From contig JANNOJ010000095.1 of assembly GCA_031399025.1 (NCBI GenBank), positions 1-64,000 of the forward strand: a stretch of DNA of 64,000 nt. The letters are read 5' to 3'. The notes beneath the pieces are model-generated. The model was not told where the DNA came from. It did not search any database and worked only from the letters and a program-made list of their open reading frames with translations. Positions 46,164-55,716 of this stretch are shown here, piece by piece. The position numbers were made by a program, and so were the translations under genes. The stretch's first letter is position 1. Every line of letters starts with the position of its first letter. The stretch is from CBDBZL01 sp031399025 (GTDB lineage: Bacteria > Pseudomonadota > Alphaproteobacteria > Sphingomonadales > Sphingomonadaceae).

Positions 46164-47309
46164 CTACAGGAGGACAAGGTGGTCGCGATGGATCACCGCT
46201 GAGCGTGGCGGGTAGCCGAGCAGCGCCTCGTGGTCCTCGGAGCGGTGGCCCTTGAGCCGCCCGATCTCGGCGGCGGAATACTCCACCAGCCCCTGCGCCA
46301 CCTGGCGGCCGCCAGGCCCGCGCACACCCACGGGCACGCCCCTCTTGAACTCGCCCTCGATGCCGACGATGCCCGCGGCCAGCAGCGACCCGCCGCGCCC
46401 GAGCGCGCGCACGCAGCCCTCGTCCACCGCCAGCATGCCCTCGAGCCGCTGGCGTCCGCCAAGCCACGCCTTGCGCCCCGCATCGCTGCGCTGGGGCAGG
46501 AAGATGGTGCCGCGATCGGACGCCAGCGCGCGGGCGAGCGGGCGAGCGTGGGTGCCGTTAAGGATGGCCATCGCGATGCCGGCGCGCTCGGCGATCTGGG
46601 CGGCCTTGAGCTTGGTGGCCATGCCCCCGGTGCCCAGCCCCGAGGCCGACGCGCCGCTCGCCATGGCGTGCACCGCGGCGGTGACGCCGTCGATCCGTTC
46701 CTGCATCTCGGCTTCGGGATGCGCCGGGTGGCGATCGTACAGCCCGTCAATGTCGGACAGCAGCACCACCGCGTCGGCGCCGCCAGCGAGCGCCACGCGC
46801 GCGGCGAGACGGTCGTTGTCGCCGAAGCGGATCTCGTCGGTGGCGACCGAATCGTTCTCGTTGACGATGGGCACCGCACCCGCCTTCAACAGCCGGCCGA
46901 TAGTGGCCGAGGCATTGAGGTAGCGGCGCCGATCCTCCAGGTCCTCGAGCGTGAGCAGGATTTGCGCGGCCACCATTCCGTGCGCGTCGAGCAGCCTGGC
47001 CCACAGACCGGCGAGCGCGATCTGGCCGACGGCGGCGGCGGCCTGCTTGTCCGCCAGAATGCTGCGGCCGCCACCGGTCTTGCCGCGGCCCAGCCGCAGC
47101 CGCGCAGCGCCCAGGGCCACCGCCCCCGAGGTGACGACGATCACCTGCTGGCCCCGGCTGCGCGCCTCCTCGATCTCGCCGACCAGGCCGGCGAGCCAAG
47201 GCTCGTTGGCGCGCCCGTCGGCCCCCACCAGCAGCGCCGAGCCCACCTTGAGCACCAGCCGCCGCGTGCGCGCGGGATCGAACAAATGGGGGACGCTCTC
47301 GATGGTCAT
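46164..47309 (-). CDS. proB: Glutamate 5-kinase
   Basis: Phosphorylates glutamate in the first step of proline synthesis. The 381-residue protein has RRLVLKVGSALLVGADGRAN, VTSGAVALGAARL, PIVNENDSVATDEIRFGDND and the GTGGMATKLKAAQIA block. A C-terminal PUA domain follows (about 285-370). The ATG at 47309 is preferred over an upstream start that adds a basic, proline-rich stub. It is next to obgE, the usual obgE-proB order in alphaproteobacteria. proC lies 4 kb away on the same strand. Confidence 0.94.
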   Translation of the reverse strand: MTIESVPHLFDPARTRRLVLKVGSALLVGADGRANEPWLAGLVGEIEEARSRGQQVIVVTSGAVALGAARLRLGRGKTGGGRSILADKQAAAAVGQIALAGLWARLLDAHGMVAAQILLTLEDLEDRRRYLNASATIGRLLKAGAVPIVNENDSVATDEIRFGDNDRLAARVALAGGADAVVLLSDIDGLYDRHPAHPEAEMQERIDGVTAAVHAMASGASASGLGTGGMATKLKAAQIAERAGIAMAILNGTHARPLARALASDRGTIFLPQRSDAGRKAWLGGRQRLEGMLAVDEGCVRALGRGGSLLAAGIVGIEGEFKRGVPVGVRGPGGRQVAQGLVEYSAAEIGRLKGHRSEDHEALLGYPPRSAVIHRDHLVLL

Positions 47310-47345
47310 CGTCCGCGCTCTACCCGGACGTGGTCCGCAGCTCAA

Positions 47346-48416
47346 TCAATCGAGCGGCGACCAGGGCGCGGCCACGGCTTCGTCCGCGTCATCGAGGTCG
47401 GCATCGGCGCCCGGCAGCGCCCGCGGCGCGTCCTCGGGCAGGTAGCCGAGCACCGCATCGAGCAGCGCGTCGATCCCCTGCCCGGTCGCCCCGGCGATCG
47501 AGAACACCCGCGCCGCGCCTGCCTGCTCCAGCTCGGCGGCGAAGGCGGCGGCGAGTTCGGCATCGGCCAGGTCAATCTTGTTGAGCGCCACCAGCCGGGG
47601 CTTGTCGGCAAGGTCGGCGCCATAATTCTCGAGCTCGCGTTCGATCACCTGCATCGCCTCGGCCGGCTCCTCGCCGGCGATGTCGACCAAGTGCAGCAGC
47701 ACGCGGCAGCGTTCGATATGCCCCAGGAACCGGTCGCCGATCCCCGCTCCCTCGGCCGCGCCCTCGATCAGCCCGGGAATGTCGGCGAGCACGAACTCGC
47801 GGCCCTTGTGGCTGACCACGCCCAGCTTGGGGATGAGCGTGGTGAAGGCATAGGCCCCGACCTTGGCGCGGGCGTTGGTGACCGCGTTGAGAAAGGTTGA
47901 TTTGCCGGCATTGGGCAGGCCCACCAGGCCCACGTCGGCAAGCAGCTTGAGCCGCAGCCACACCCACAGCTCCTGCGGCGGCTCGCCGGGCTGATGCTGG
48001 CGCGGGGCGCGGTTGGTGGAGGTCTTGTAGCTGGCATTGCCGCGCCCGCCCATGCCGCCCTCGAGCAGCACGACCCGCTGGCCCACCTCGGTGAAGTCGG
48101 CCAGCACCTCCTCGCCCGCCTCGTCGAGCACCTGGGTGCCCACCGGCACGGGAATGACCAAGTCATCGGCGCTGGCGCCGGTGCGGTTGGTGCCCATGCC
48201 ATGGCCGCCGCGCCGGGCCTTGAAATGCTGGGCATAGCGGAAGTCGATCAGCGTGTTGAGGCCGGGCACGGCTTCGAGGACGATATCGCCGCCCTTGCCG
48301 CCATTGCCGCCGTTGGGGCCGCCATACTCGATGAACTTCTCGCGCCGGAAACTCACCGCGCCGGGCCCGCCGGCGCCCGAGCGGAGGTAGATCTTGGCCT
48401 GGTCGAGAAAATGCAT
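47346..48416 (-). CDS. obgE: GTPase ObgE/CgtA
   Basis: An essential GTPase for 50S ribosome maturation and stress control. The 356-residue protein has the glycine-rich Obg domain (about 1-158, with GGPNGGNGGKGGDIVLEAV and GMGGRGNASYKTSTNRAP). The G domain follows (G1 GLPNAGKST, G3 DIPGLIEGA, G4 NKID). The C-terminal extension is short and acidic. rplU-rpmA, its common partners, are not in the interval upstream, which instead holds palindromic DNA and tRNA-Ala. Confidence 0.95.
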   Translation of the reverse strand: MHFLDQAKIYLRSGAGGPGAVSFRREKFIEYGGPNGGNGGKGGDIVLEAVPGLNTLIDFRYAQHFKARRGGHGMGTNRTGASADDLVIPVPVGTQVLDEAGEEVLADFTEVGQRVVLLEGGMGGRGNASYKTSTNRAPRQHQPGEPPQELWVWLRLKLLADVGLVGLPNAGKSTFLNAVTNARAKVGAYAFTTLIPKLGVVSHKGREFVLADIPGLIEGAAEGAGIGDRFLGHIERCRVLLHLVDIAGEEPAEAMQVIERELENYGADLADKPRLVALNKIDLADAELAAAFAAELEQAGAARVFSIAGATGQGIDALLDAVLGYLPEDAPRALPGADADLDDADEAVAAPWSPLD

Positions 48417-48538
48417 CTTGTTTGGTTTGCCTCAAGCGCCGGCAGGGCCATCCGGCCCCTTGGCTTTCCTCGCTACCTGCCAGCTTCGCCGGCATCGCTG
48501 CGGGCGGCCGTTCGGCCTTGCGGCCGGCTGGTCGCCGA

Positions 48539-48594
48539 CCGGGAGTGTAGCATCCTCACCCGCGTTTGGAACACTCCCGGACCCCTCGGGTCCG
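48539..48594. repeat. Palindromic hairpin cluster between obgE and tRNA-Ala
   Basis: CCGGGAGTGT (48539-48548) pairs perfectly with ACACTCCCGG (48571-48580). CGGACCC (48578-48584) pairs with GGGTCCG (48588-48594) around a 3-base loop. More GC-rich inverted segments surround these, from about 48435 to 48665, giving an extended imperfect palindrome. The interval (48417-48677) has no gene. Confidence 0.6.
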
Positions 48595-48677
48595 CAAGCG
48601 CGAACGCGCGCCGGCCGTTCAGGCCGAAGCCAAGCGGGCCGCCTGGCCCGCGCCCGGCGCCTGAGGGCGCAGAAAAC

Positions 48678-48753
<76 letters not shown>

Positions 48754-48871
48754 GTCCAGTCCGGCGCGGAAACAGTGTCGTCCCCGCGAAGAGCGCGCCT
48801 CTTAGCGAAGAGCCCGGCGGCGGGGAAGCGAAAAGGCAGCGCGCTTCCCGGCGCTCGCCCTGCAGCGATCG

Positions 48872-49756
48872 CTAAGGTAGGGTGGTCTCGCCCCCCGTCG
48901 GGAGCGGCTGGACCACCGGCTGCGAGACATCCACCGGCGTGGTTATCACCGGAATCACGGCTCCGGTCACAGGATCGACCACCTCTTGGATCGGCGCCGG
49001 CTCGCCTTGGAGCAGGCTGGCGGCCACGCTGGGGCCGCTCGCGCCATGGATGGCGACCCAACCGGGCTGCGAGGCGCCATATTGCGCGCCATACCGCCGA
49101 TCCCAATCCGCCGAGAGCCTCTGGTACTCGGCATATTCGCCGAAGAACTCGCGGAACGCCGCCTCATAGCGAGCAAGGCCGGTCTCGGCGAAGACATTGG
49201 CGTCGGTAGGCGGGGTCAGCAGCGCCTCGTTCGCCACTGCCAGCGCGGTGTTGCAGAAGGTGCGCCGGGCGCCGGGCATGGCGAAGTAATTGTAGACCTG
49301 CGTCATGTAGGCCTCGCGCAAGCGGATGGCGTCGCGCGCGGTCTCCGCCTCGCCGCGGAACTGGCGCTCGATGTCGCGATTGGCCGTGCTGAGCTCGCGC
49401 GAGAAGCGCTGCAGGAAATCGCCGTAGCCCGTCGTGATCGGGGCGTATTGCGCGCCGGTGCAATTCAGCGCGGCGACGTTCCAGCCCGAGCGGAAGTTCC
49501 ACAGCGTCTCGGTATCGTCGAGCCCCGTGTTCACGGTGCGCCATTCGCCCAGCGACAGGTTGAACGGCATGGTCATCTCGTACGGCGCGCCAACGGGCGG
49601 CAGGGGCCGGTAGGGGATCGCCTCGACGACGGGTGGGGGCGGCGGCGGGGGGGGCGGCGGTGGCGGCGGCGGCGGGGGCTTGGCACAGCCGGCCAGGACG
49701 GCGAGCGCGGTCACGACGGCCACTCTCTTCCATTCGATACGCAAGGGCGATGACAT
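48872..49756 (-). CDS. Lipoprotein with polyproline tract, hypothetical
   Basis: A 294-residue predicted lipoprotein. The signal TALAVLAGC ends with Cys24, the lipidation site. It is followed by AK, a run of 16 prolines and VVEAIPYRPLPPVG. The rest (about 60-294) is soluble and contains LWNFRSGWNVAALNCTG and ALAVANEALLTPP. The start MSSPLRIEWK puts the charged segment directly before the hydrophobic core, and earlier ATGs would spoil the signal. The function is unknown. The proline run would need EF-P for translation and could span the periplasm. Confidence 0.75.
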   Translation of the reverse strand: MSSPLRIEWKRVAVVTALAVLAGCAKPPPPPPPPPPPPPPPPVVEAIPYRPLPPVGAPYEMTMPFNLSLGEWRTVNTGLDDTETLWNFRSGWNVAALNCTGAQYAPITTGYGDFLQRFSRELSTANRDIERQFRGEAETARDAIRLREAYMTQVYNYFAMPGARRTFCNTALAVANEALLTPPTDANVFAETGLARYEAAFREFFGEYAEYQRLSADWDRRYGAQYGASQPGWVAIHGASGPSVAASLLQGEPAPIQEVVDPVTGAVIPVITTPVDVSQPVVQPLPTGGETTLP

Positions 49757-49849
49757 GTGGATCGGGCATCCTATAGTGGCAGGCCCGCCGATCATGCCCG
49801 GCACAGGCTTGCGCTGCCATGAAGCCCTTGTTTAGTCGCGCATGCCGGC

Positions 49850-49888
49850 AAAGAAAATGCCCGGCGTGCTCCTATGCACACCGGGCAT
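49850..49888 (-). terminator. Intrinsic terminator of the Bax-inhibitor-1 gene
   Basis: Read on the minus strand, ATGCCCGGTGTG and CACGCCGGGCAT (49888-49877 and 49868-49857) form a near-perfect 12-bp stem with one mismatch and an 8-base loop, followed by TTTTCTT at 49856-49850. It begins 33 bases after the stop of the gene at 49922. Confidence 0.8.
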
Positions 49889-49921
49889 CTCCGATTTCCT
49901 CGCGAGCGAGGTTGCGTGTGG

Positions 49922-50680
49922 TTACTCGCGGTTGCCCATGAAGCTCAGCAGGAACTGGAACATGTTGATGAAGTCCAGATAGAGGCTGAGCGCGCCGAGC
50001 ACCACGGCCTTGCCCATGAATTGCGTGGACTGCAACTCGTAGTACTGCTGCTTCAAGCGTTGCGTGTCATAGGCCGTCAGACCGGCGAAGATCAGCACGC
50101 CGATGAACGAGATCGCCATGCTCAGTCCCGGCATGGGGAAGAAGGCGTTGATCACCATGGCGATCAGCAGACCGATCACACCCATGGTCAGGAACGTGCC
50201 CCAGCCGGACAGATCCTTCTTGGTGGTGTAGCCGAACAGGCTCAGGCCCGCAAAGGCGCCGGCGGTGGCGAAGAACGTCGCCGCGACCGAGCTGCCGGTG
50301 TAAACCAGCAGGACCGTGGACAGCGACAGGCCCATCAGGGTGGCAAAGGCCCAGAACATCGCCCGCAGCGCGCCCACCGAGAAGCGATTGGCGCCAAAGC
50401 TCATCGCCAACACGATGGCCAGCGGCGAGAGGATGATGACCCAGGCAAGAATGCCGCCGGATGTAAACACCTGAGCTGCCAGCGAATTTTCACCGCCCCG
50501 CGCAAACAGGAGGGCGACGATGCCGCTGAGCAGCACGCCCGAGGCCATGTAATTGTAGATGGAGAGCATGTGCCGGCGCAGGCCCGCATCGAAAGTCGTG
50601 CGGCCGGCGACGTCGCCCCGGTAAGCCGGCGACGCACCGATACCCGTCCGGGTCGCTCGGTAGTCGTTCCAGTTTGCCAT
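49922..50680 (-). CDS. Bax inhibitor-1/YccA family membrane protein
   Basis: A 252-residue inner-membrane protein with seven hydrophobic helices, the first starting near residue 38. The last part, IGVLIFAGLTAYDTQRLKQQ, carries the family's di-aspartate-like sensor region, and LYLDFINMFQFLLSFMG closes it. The family forms calcium-leak or FtsH-regulating membrane proteins. The ATG at 50680 (MANWNDY) is typical. It has its own terminator and is thus a single-gene unit. Confidence 0.93.
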   Translation of the reverse strand: MANWNDYRATRTGIGASPAYRGDVAGRTTFDAGLRRHMLSIYNYMASGVLLSGIVALLFARGGENSLAAQVFTSGGILAWVIILSPLAIVLAMSFGANRFSVGALRAMFWAFATLMGLSLSTVLLVYTGSSVAATFFATAGAFAGLSLFGYTTKKDLSGWGTFLTMGVIGLLIAMVINAFFPMPGLSMAISFIGVLIFAGLTAYDTQRLKQQYYELQSTQFMGKAVVLGALSLYLDFINMFQFLLSFMGNRE

Positions 50681-50800
50681 TTTTGATCCCAAGCTCCGTT
50701 TAGCGGCCCGCCAATCGGGGCCGTTCATGGCGCAATATCGGCGCTGAGCGCGGCTTTTTCAAGCGAAACCGGTGGGTGGTCTTAACCCTTTGGCAAGGGC

Positions 50801-51601
50801 TCAGCCGCGCGCCTCCTGAGTCATCTGCGCGCTCCGATCGCGGGCGGCACGCAGCGTTGCCTCGACCAGCCTGGCGAGCTTGTTGTCGGCGTCGAGCACG
50901 GCGAGCCCCGCGCGGGTGGTGCCGCCTGGGCTGGCGACCTGGTCGGCCAACACGCCCGGGCTGTCGGGCGAAGCGGCCGCGAGCGCGGCGGCACCTTCGA
51001 CCATCGCGATGGCGATGCGCTCCGCCTGGCCCGCGTCCATCCCGAGGCGGCACGCCCCCTCCGCCAGCGCGGCGATCAAACGGTATAAAAAAGCGGGTCC
51101 GCTGCCGGCGAGCGCGGTGAACAGGTCGAACTGCGCCTCGGCGAGCCATTCGGGGCTGCCGAGCGGGCCGACCAACGCCTCGAGCGCGCTGCGCTGCTCG
51201 GCCCCCAAGCCGGTTGCGGCCAGCCCGACCGGGGCCTTGCCGATCGCCACGGCCAAATTGGGCATCATCCGCACCAAGCTGCCGGCCCGGGGGAACTTGC
51301 CGGCCAGCGTGGCGAGCTCCACCCCCGCCAGGATCGACAGCACCGTGGCGCCCGGCCCGGCGAGCGGCTCGAGCGCGGGCGCGACCTCGGCGAGCGATTG
51401 CGGCTTCACGCCCACCAGGATCGCGTCGAAAGGGCCTCGCGCCGGCATTTGCGCCGACACGGTGACCGCGGTGGGCAGGACGCGCGGTGCGGGATCGCAG
51501 ACGGTGAAGCGGCTCGCCGGGATGCCGCCGGCCAGCCAGCCGGTCAGCATGGCCCCGGCCATGTTGCCGCAGCCGACCATCAGGATCCGCTCGAAGGTCA
51601 T
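50801..51601 (-). CDS. proC: Pyrroline-5-carboxylate reductase
   Basis: Last step of proline synthesis, NAD(P)H-dependent. The 266-residue protein has ILMVGCGNMAGAMLTGWLAGG at the start and VLSILAGVELATL. The signature LADQVASPGGTTRAGLAVLD lies near the end, and MMPNLAVAIGKAPVGL is central. The ATG at 51601 is preceded by the YbjN-like gene with an 11-base gap, the usual YbjN-proC pair in alphaproteobacteria. Confidence 0.95.
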   Translation of the reverse strand: MTFERILMVGCGNMAGAMLTGWLAGGIPASRFTVCDPAPRVLPTAVTVSAQMPARGPFDAILVGVKPQSLAEVAPALEPLAGPGATVLSILAGVELATLAGKFPRAGSLVRMMPNLAVAIGKAPVGLAATGLGAEQRSALEALVGPLGSPEWLAEAQFDLFTALAGSGPAFLYRLIAALAEGACRLGMDAGQAERIAIAMVEGAAALAAASPDSPGVLADQVASPGGTTRAGLAVLDADNKLARLVEATLRAARDRSAQMTQEARG

Positions 51602-51612
51602 GGGTGCGCCTC

Positions 51613-52119
51613 TCAGGCCTCGCCCGCCGCGTCCACCAACGCCGCCTCGAGCGCTTCTCGAGGCGCCTTGTCGCTCCACAGGACGAACTGGATCGCAGGA
51701 TAGAAGCGGTCGCACTCGGCCACCGCCGATTCGACCGCGAGCTGCGCCATCGACAAACCGAGCACCCCCTCTTCGTCGAGCATGATGGCATGGCGATAAA
51801 GCAGGACGCCGCCGTTCGACCAGATCTCGAAATGGCCGAGCCAGACCTGTTCGTTGATCAGCGCCACCAGCTCCTCGGCCTCTCGGCGCTTGGGATCGGG
51901 CACGCGGATCTCGGGCAGGCACAGCAGCTGGAGGACGTGATCCTCCTCGCGCCACACGCCGCGCAGCTGGTAGGTGGTCCAGCTGCCCGGGACCTCGCCC
52001 GAAATCTCCTCGTCGCCGACCTGCTCGTAGGCCCAGCCATGCGCGGCGAACAGGGCCGCGAGCATCTCGACGGGCGCCGCATCCTCGGCCTGGTCCATCG
52101 CTTCGCGCCCGACATTCAT
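51613..52119 (-). CDS. YbjN domain-containing protein
   Basis: A 168-residue cytosolic protein with LLCLPEIRVPDPKRREAEEL, LINEQVWLGHFEIW and the terminal VESAVAECDRFYPAIQFVLW of the YbjN family. Such proteins resemble the T3SS chaperone fold and are thought to be stress or protein-stability factors, with no defined activity. Coupled to proC. The start is taken as ATG 52119, though ATG 52098 is possible. Confidence 0.88.
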   Translation of the reverse strand: MNVGREAMDQAEDAAPVEMLAALFAAHGWAYEQVGDEEISGEVPGSWTTYQLRGVWREEDHVLQLLCLPEIRVPDPKRREAEELVALINEQVWLGHFEIWSNGGVLLYRHAIMLDEEGVLGLSMAQLAVESAVAECDRFYPAIQFVLWSDKAPREALEAALVDAAGEA

Positions 52120-52283
52120 GGAGTGCAAACCCGTTCGCTCCCTTTGTTATCCGGGGTCGATCCTTGCCGCGCGCAGGGGGTGCTTGGCAAACCGGCCATT
52201 AACCACCGCGGGGCAAAACTTTCTTTGTTGGCAAGCTGTGCATAGACCGGCGGACCAATGCGGGAAAGCCGGTGAACCGGCGC

Positions 52284-53846
52284 TCAAGGCAGCGGGATGA
52301 CCCGCTCGCCATTGCTGCTGGTGAACACGAAGCTGGGCACCCCGCCCCCCGCCAGCCGGGTGACCAGCGCCTGCGCCTCGGCGTCGGAGGCGAACGGCCC
52401 GGTGATCAGCCGGTTGTTCGCGCCCCAGGCGGCATAGAAGGGCTGCCGCCCGTCGAGCAGATCCTGGGCGAAACGCACGATCCGCATCCAGTCGTAGCGG
52501 AACTTGGCGACATCGCTGCCGGTGGCGAGCTGCACCCAGTGGCGGCTGGGATTGACGGCCAGTCGGCGGGCCGGGGGCTCGGCCGGCTGGGGCGGCGCAA
52601 TCTCCCGGGCCGGGACGATGCGGGTGATGTCCACCGCGTCGACCGAGGTGGGGCCGAGCGGCCGCTGCGCGGGCAGTTCGAACTCGGCGAACGCCTCGGC
52701 CAGGTCGAGCCGCACATCGGGGGTGGGCGAAGTCGGGTTCGCTTGCGGCGCGGCTAGCGGCGGGAGGCCAGGTGCGGCCTGCGCTAGCGGCGGCGGCGCC
52801 GCGGCGAGCGCCACTTGCGCCGCCGGTTCGCTCGCGCCAGCGGCTGGCTGGGCGATCGGTGCCTCGGTGGCGATGCTCGGATCGATCGCCTGGCTCGCTA
52901 CCCGGCTTAATTCCGCCGGTTCAGGCGCCGGTTGCACGATCGGCGGGGCGCCCTGAGCCACCGTCGGCCCGAGCGGCTCGCCCTCGGGAATCAACCGCGA
53001 TCCGGTGCTGGCCTGAGCCACCTGCGGGGCCGGCGCGGCCGCGGCATAGGCGGCGATCGCCGGATCGTCGCGGCCGATCGCCTCGGGCAGCGGAAAGGTG
53101 CCGAAATTGGCCGCGAGCGCCTGCTGCGCGCGCGTCAGACGCGGCATATAGCGCAGGTATGGCGCCAGCCGCTGGGCGATGCGCGCGGGCAACATGGTCT
53201 CGGCGATCGACACCGCCTCGTCGGCCCGCCCGCCGATCGCCAGCGCAAAGGCGCGGGTGCGGTAGGCGGCCAGATCGCGTTCCTGCAGCAGCGGCAGCAG
53301 CGTCGCCTCCGCCGCCGCATGGTCGCCGGCGATGGCATAGCTGAGCGCCAGCCGGCGAACGGTCTCGGCATCCTGAGCCCGTCCGAGCGCCTGGCCGTAC
53401 AGGATCTGCGCCCGGGTGTTGTTGGCCACCAGGTCGAAGGCGAGGCCACGCTGGGCGGCGAGGGCCTCGAGCGGCTCGCCGATGGCCTCGGCCCGGTCGA
53501 ACAGCTGCAGGGCGGCGAGAGGGTCCTGCCGCCCGAGCGCCACCTGCGCCAGGCCCGTCAGCACGCGGCCATCGTTGGGCGCAAGGGCTTGGGCGCGGGT
53601 GAAGAACCCCGCCGCGGCATCGAGATCATCGAGCTGCAGCGAAGCGCGCCCGGCATCGATCAGCGAGGCGAGCGATTGCGGGTCGGCGGACAGGCGGCGC
53701 AAAGCCTCGCTGAGTTCACCGGCGGCAGGATCGGGCAGCGCCTGCACCACCGGCTGGGCCGAAGCGGGCACCGCCGTGATGAGCGCGGCCATGGACAGCA
53801 CCAAGGCGCGAATGCGAGCACAACGATTGCGGCGAGCCAAGGTCAT
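52284..53846 (-). CDS. Tetratricopeptide repeat and SPOR domain protein
   Basis: A 520-residue exported protein with a signal peptide (about 1-30, cut at ASA-QPV). TPR-like helical repeats cover about 38-215. A long alanine/proline-rich linker spans about 260-400. The SPOR domain occupies about 430-518 (HWVQLATGSDVAKFRYDWMR and YAAWGANNRLITGPFASDAE). SPOR domains bind septal peptidoglycan stripped of stem peptides, so the protein probably goes to the division site. It lies just downstream of ftsZ, supporting that role. Confidence 0.85.
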   Translation of the reverse strand: MTLARRNRCARIRALVLSMAALITAVPASAQPVVQALPDPAAGELSEALRRLSADPQSLASLIDAGRASLQLDDLDAAAGFFTRAQALAPNDGRVLTGLAQVALGRQDPLAALQLFDRAEAIGEPLEALAAQRGLAFDLVANNTRAQILYGQALGRAQDAETVRRLALSYAIAGDHAAAEATLLPLLQERDLAAYRTRAFALAIGGRADEAVSIAETMLPARIAQRLAPYLRYMPRLTRAQQALAANFGTFPLPEAIGRDDPAIAAYAAAAPAPQVAQASTGSRLIPEGEPLGPTVAQGAPPIVQPAPEPAELSRVASQAIDPSIATEAPIAQPAAGASEPAAQVALAAAPPPLAQAAPGLPPLAAPQANPTSPTPDVRLDLAEAFAEFELPAQRPLGPTSVDAVDITRIVPAREIAPPQPAEPPARRLAVNPSRHWVQLATGSDVAKFRYDWMRIVRFAQDLLDGRQPFYAAWGANNRLITGPFASDAEAQALVTRLAGGGVPSFVFTSSNGERVIPLP

Positions 53847-53969
53847 GCGCCGGCTTTCTAGTTGGCCGGGGCTGAACCGGCAACGAACGCTCCCGGCCGG
53901 GGCACCGGGCTCGCGTCGCGCCCTTGCCGCCCCGACGACCCGACGCCCGCAGCCGTGTCGGCCGCGCCC

Positions 53970-55577
53970 TTACTGGTTGTTCTGCCGCCCGAGAAAGCGC
54001 GGGATGCGCAGCGCCGAGCCGCTCTCGGGCTGCTGCTCGGGCTCTTCGGGCGCGGGGGCGGCGCTGCGCGACATGCTGGCCATGCGTTCGAACAGCGTGG
54101 TACTGGCGGGTGCGGGGGCGCGGGCAGGCACCTCGGAGCCATCCTCGTTGGCCGCGCCGCGCAACATCCGCGGACGGCGCGGCATGGCCGGGGCCGCATC
54201 GCCCAGCAGCAGCTCGTCCTGCGCCGCAAGCGCCGCTGGTTCGCGGCGCGAGGACTGGACGGGCGGCTCGCTGTCGTCGGCCGCGGGTTCCTCGATCACC
54301 GTTGTCAGCTCGAGAGCATCGTCGTCATCCTCGGCCTGGTCGGGGTACTCGGCCGGAGCGGCGCCATGGCCCATGTCGAGATATGGGCGGTCGACGGCGG
54401 ACGCAGGCAGCGGGTCGTGGTGCTCGGCGGCGGCGGTGCGTTCCGGCACTTCAGGCTCCGGCCGGGCGAGACCGAGCCCGTCGCGCGCCGGTGCGGCACT
54501 CCGGCCAGGCGCTGGTTCTCCGCGGGTAGCACCTGTCACCAGCCCGGGCTTGCGCGGTCCGCGAACCGCGGCAAGGTCGAAGAGCGGAGTGCTGCCGCGC
54601 TTGGGCTCGCTGCCGGCATCGATGCCGGTGGCCACCACCGAGACGCGGATGCGGCCCTTGAGGTCGGGGTTGAAGGCCGAGCCCCAGATGATGTTGGCGT
54701 CCGGATCGACCAGCTCGCGGATGTGGTTGGCCGCCTCGTCCACCTCGAGCAGGCGCATGTCCTCGCCGCCGATGATGGAGATGATGACGCCCTTGGCGCC
54801 CTGCATCGAGACGCCGTCGAGCAGCGGGTTGGCGATGGCGCGTTCGGCGGCCTCGAGCGCGCGGTTCTCGCCTTCGCCCTCGCCGGTGCCCATCATCGCC
54901 TTGCCCATCTCGTTCATCACCGAGCGGATGTCGGCGAAGTCGAGGTTGATGAGGCCGGGCATCACCATCAGGTCGGTGATCGAGCGCACCCCCATCTGCA
55001 GCACCTCGTCGGCGAGCTGAAAGGCCTCCTTGAAGGTGGTCTCGGCCTTGGCGACGAGGAACAGGTTCTGGTTGGGGATGACCAGCAGCGTGTCGACGTG
55101 CTTTTGCAATTCCTCGATGCCGGCATCGGCCGAGCGCATCCGCCGGGTGCCTTCGAACAGGAACGGCTTGGTGACGACGCCCACGGTGAGGATGCCCTTG
55201 GCGCGCGCCACTTCGGCGATCACCGGCGCCGCGCCGGTGCCCGTGCCGCCGCCCATGCCCGCGGCGATGAACACCATGTTGACCCCGTCGAGCGCGCGCT
55301 CGATCTCGGCGACGGTCTCCTCGGCGGCGGCGCGGCCGACCTCGGGCCGCGAGCCCGCGCCCAGCCCCTGGGTGATTTCGGGGCCGAGCTGGATGCGATG
55401 CTCGGCGATGGAATTATTCAGTGATTGCGCATCGGTGTTGGCGACCACGAAGTCGACGCCCTCGATCCCCGCCTCGATCATGTTGGCGATCGCGTTGCCG
55501 CCCGCCCCGCCCACGCCGATCACGGTAATCCGCGGGCGCAGTTCCTCGACCGAGGGAGGTCCGATATTGATGCTCAT
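53970..55577 (-). CDS. ftsZ: Cell division protein FtsZ
   Basis: The tubulin-like GTPase that forms the Z-ring. The 535-residue protein has GVGGAGGNAIANMI at the start, the tubulin signature GGGTGTGAAPV and the T7 loop region with DFADIRSVM. A disordered linker of about 200 residues follows, rich in Pro, Glu and Ala. The C-terminal conserved peptide is LRIPRFLGRQ, which binds FtsA. The long linker is usual for alphaproteobacteria. It is separated from ftsA by 139 bases, the widest gap in the cluster, which probably holds an additional promoter. Confidence 0.96.
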   Translation of the reverse strand: MSINIGPPSVEELRPRITVIGVGGAGGNAIANMIEAGIEGVDFVVANTDAQSLNNSIAEHRIQLGPEITQGLGAGSRPEVGRAAAEETVAEIERALDGVNMVFIAAGMGGGTGTGAAPVIAEVARAKGILTVGVVTKPFLFEGTRRMRSADAGIEELQKHVDTLLVIPNQNLFLVAKAETTFKEAFQLADEVLQMGVRSITDLMVMPGLINLDFADIRSVMNEMGKAMMGTGEGEGENRALEAAERAIANPLLDGVSMQGAKGVIISIIGGEDMRLLEVDEAANHIRELVDPDANIIWGSAFNPDLKGRIRVSVVATGIDAGSEPKRGSTPLFDLAAVRGPRKPGLVTGATRGEPAPGRSAAPARDGLGLARPEPEVPERTAAAEHHDPLPASAVDRPYLDMGHGAAPAEYPDQAEDDDDALELTTVIEEPAADDSEPPVQSSRREPAALAAQDELLLGDAAPAMPRRPRMLRGAANEDGSEVPARAPAPASTTLFERMASMSRSAAPAPEEPEQQPESGSALRIPRFLGRQNNQ

Positions 55578-55716
55578 GTCCTGGCTCTCCTAGGCGCCAT
55601 CCGCGGCGAGGGCACCGGCAGGCGCTTTTGCCACAAACCGATTCGCCGCGGTAACGGCTACCGCAATGTTTCCACAGTCAACAACGGCCTGCCGCGGCTT
55701 GGCCAGGCCGCCGGGT

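Noticed and set aside
49622..49680. The G-rich repeated stretch as a CRISPR or tandem-repeat element
   Set aside because: It codes for the in-frame proline run of the lipoprotein and lacks spacers. No CRISPR array was seen anywhere in the window.
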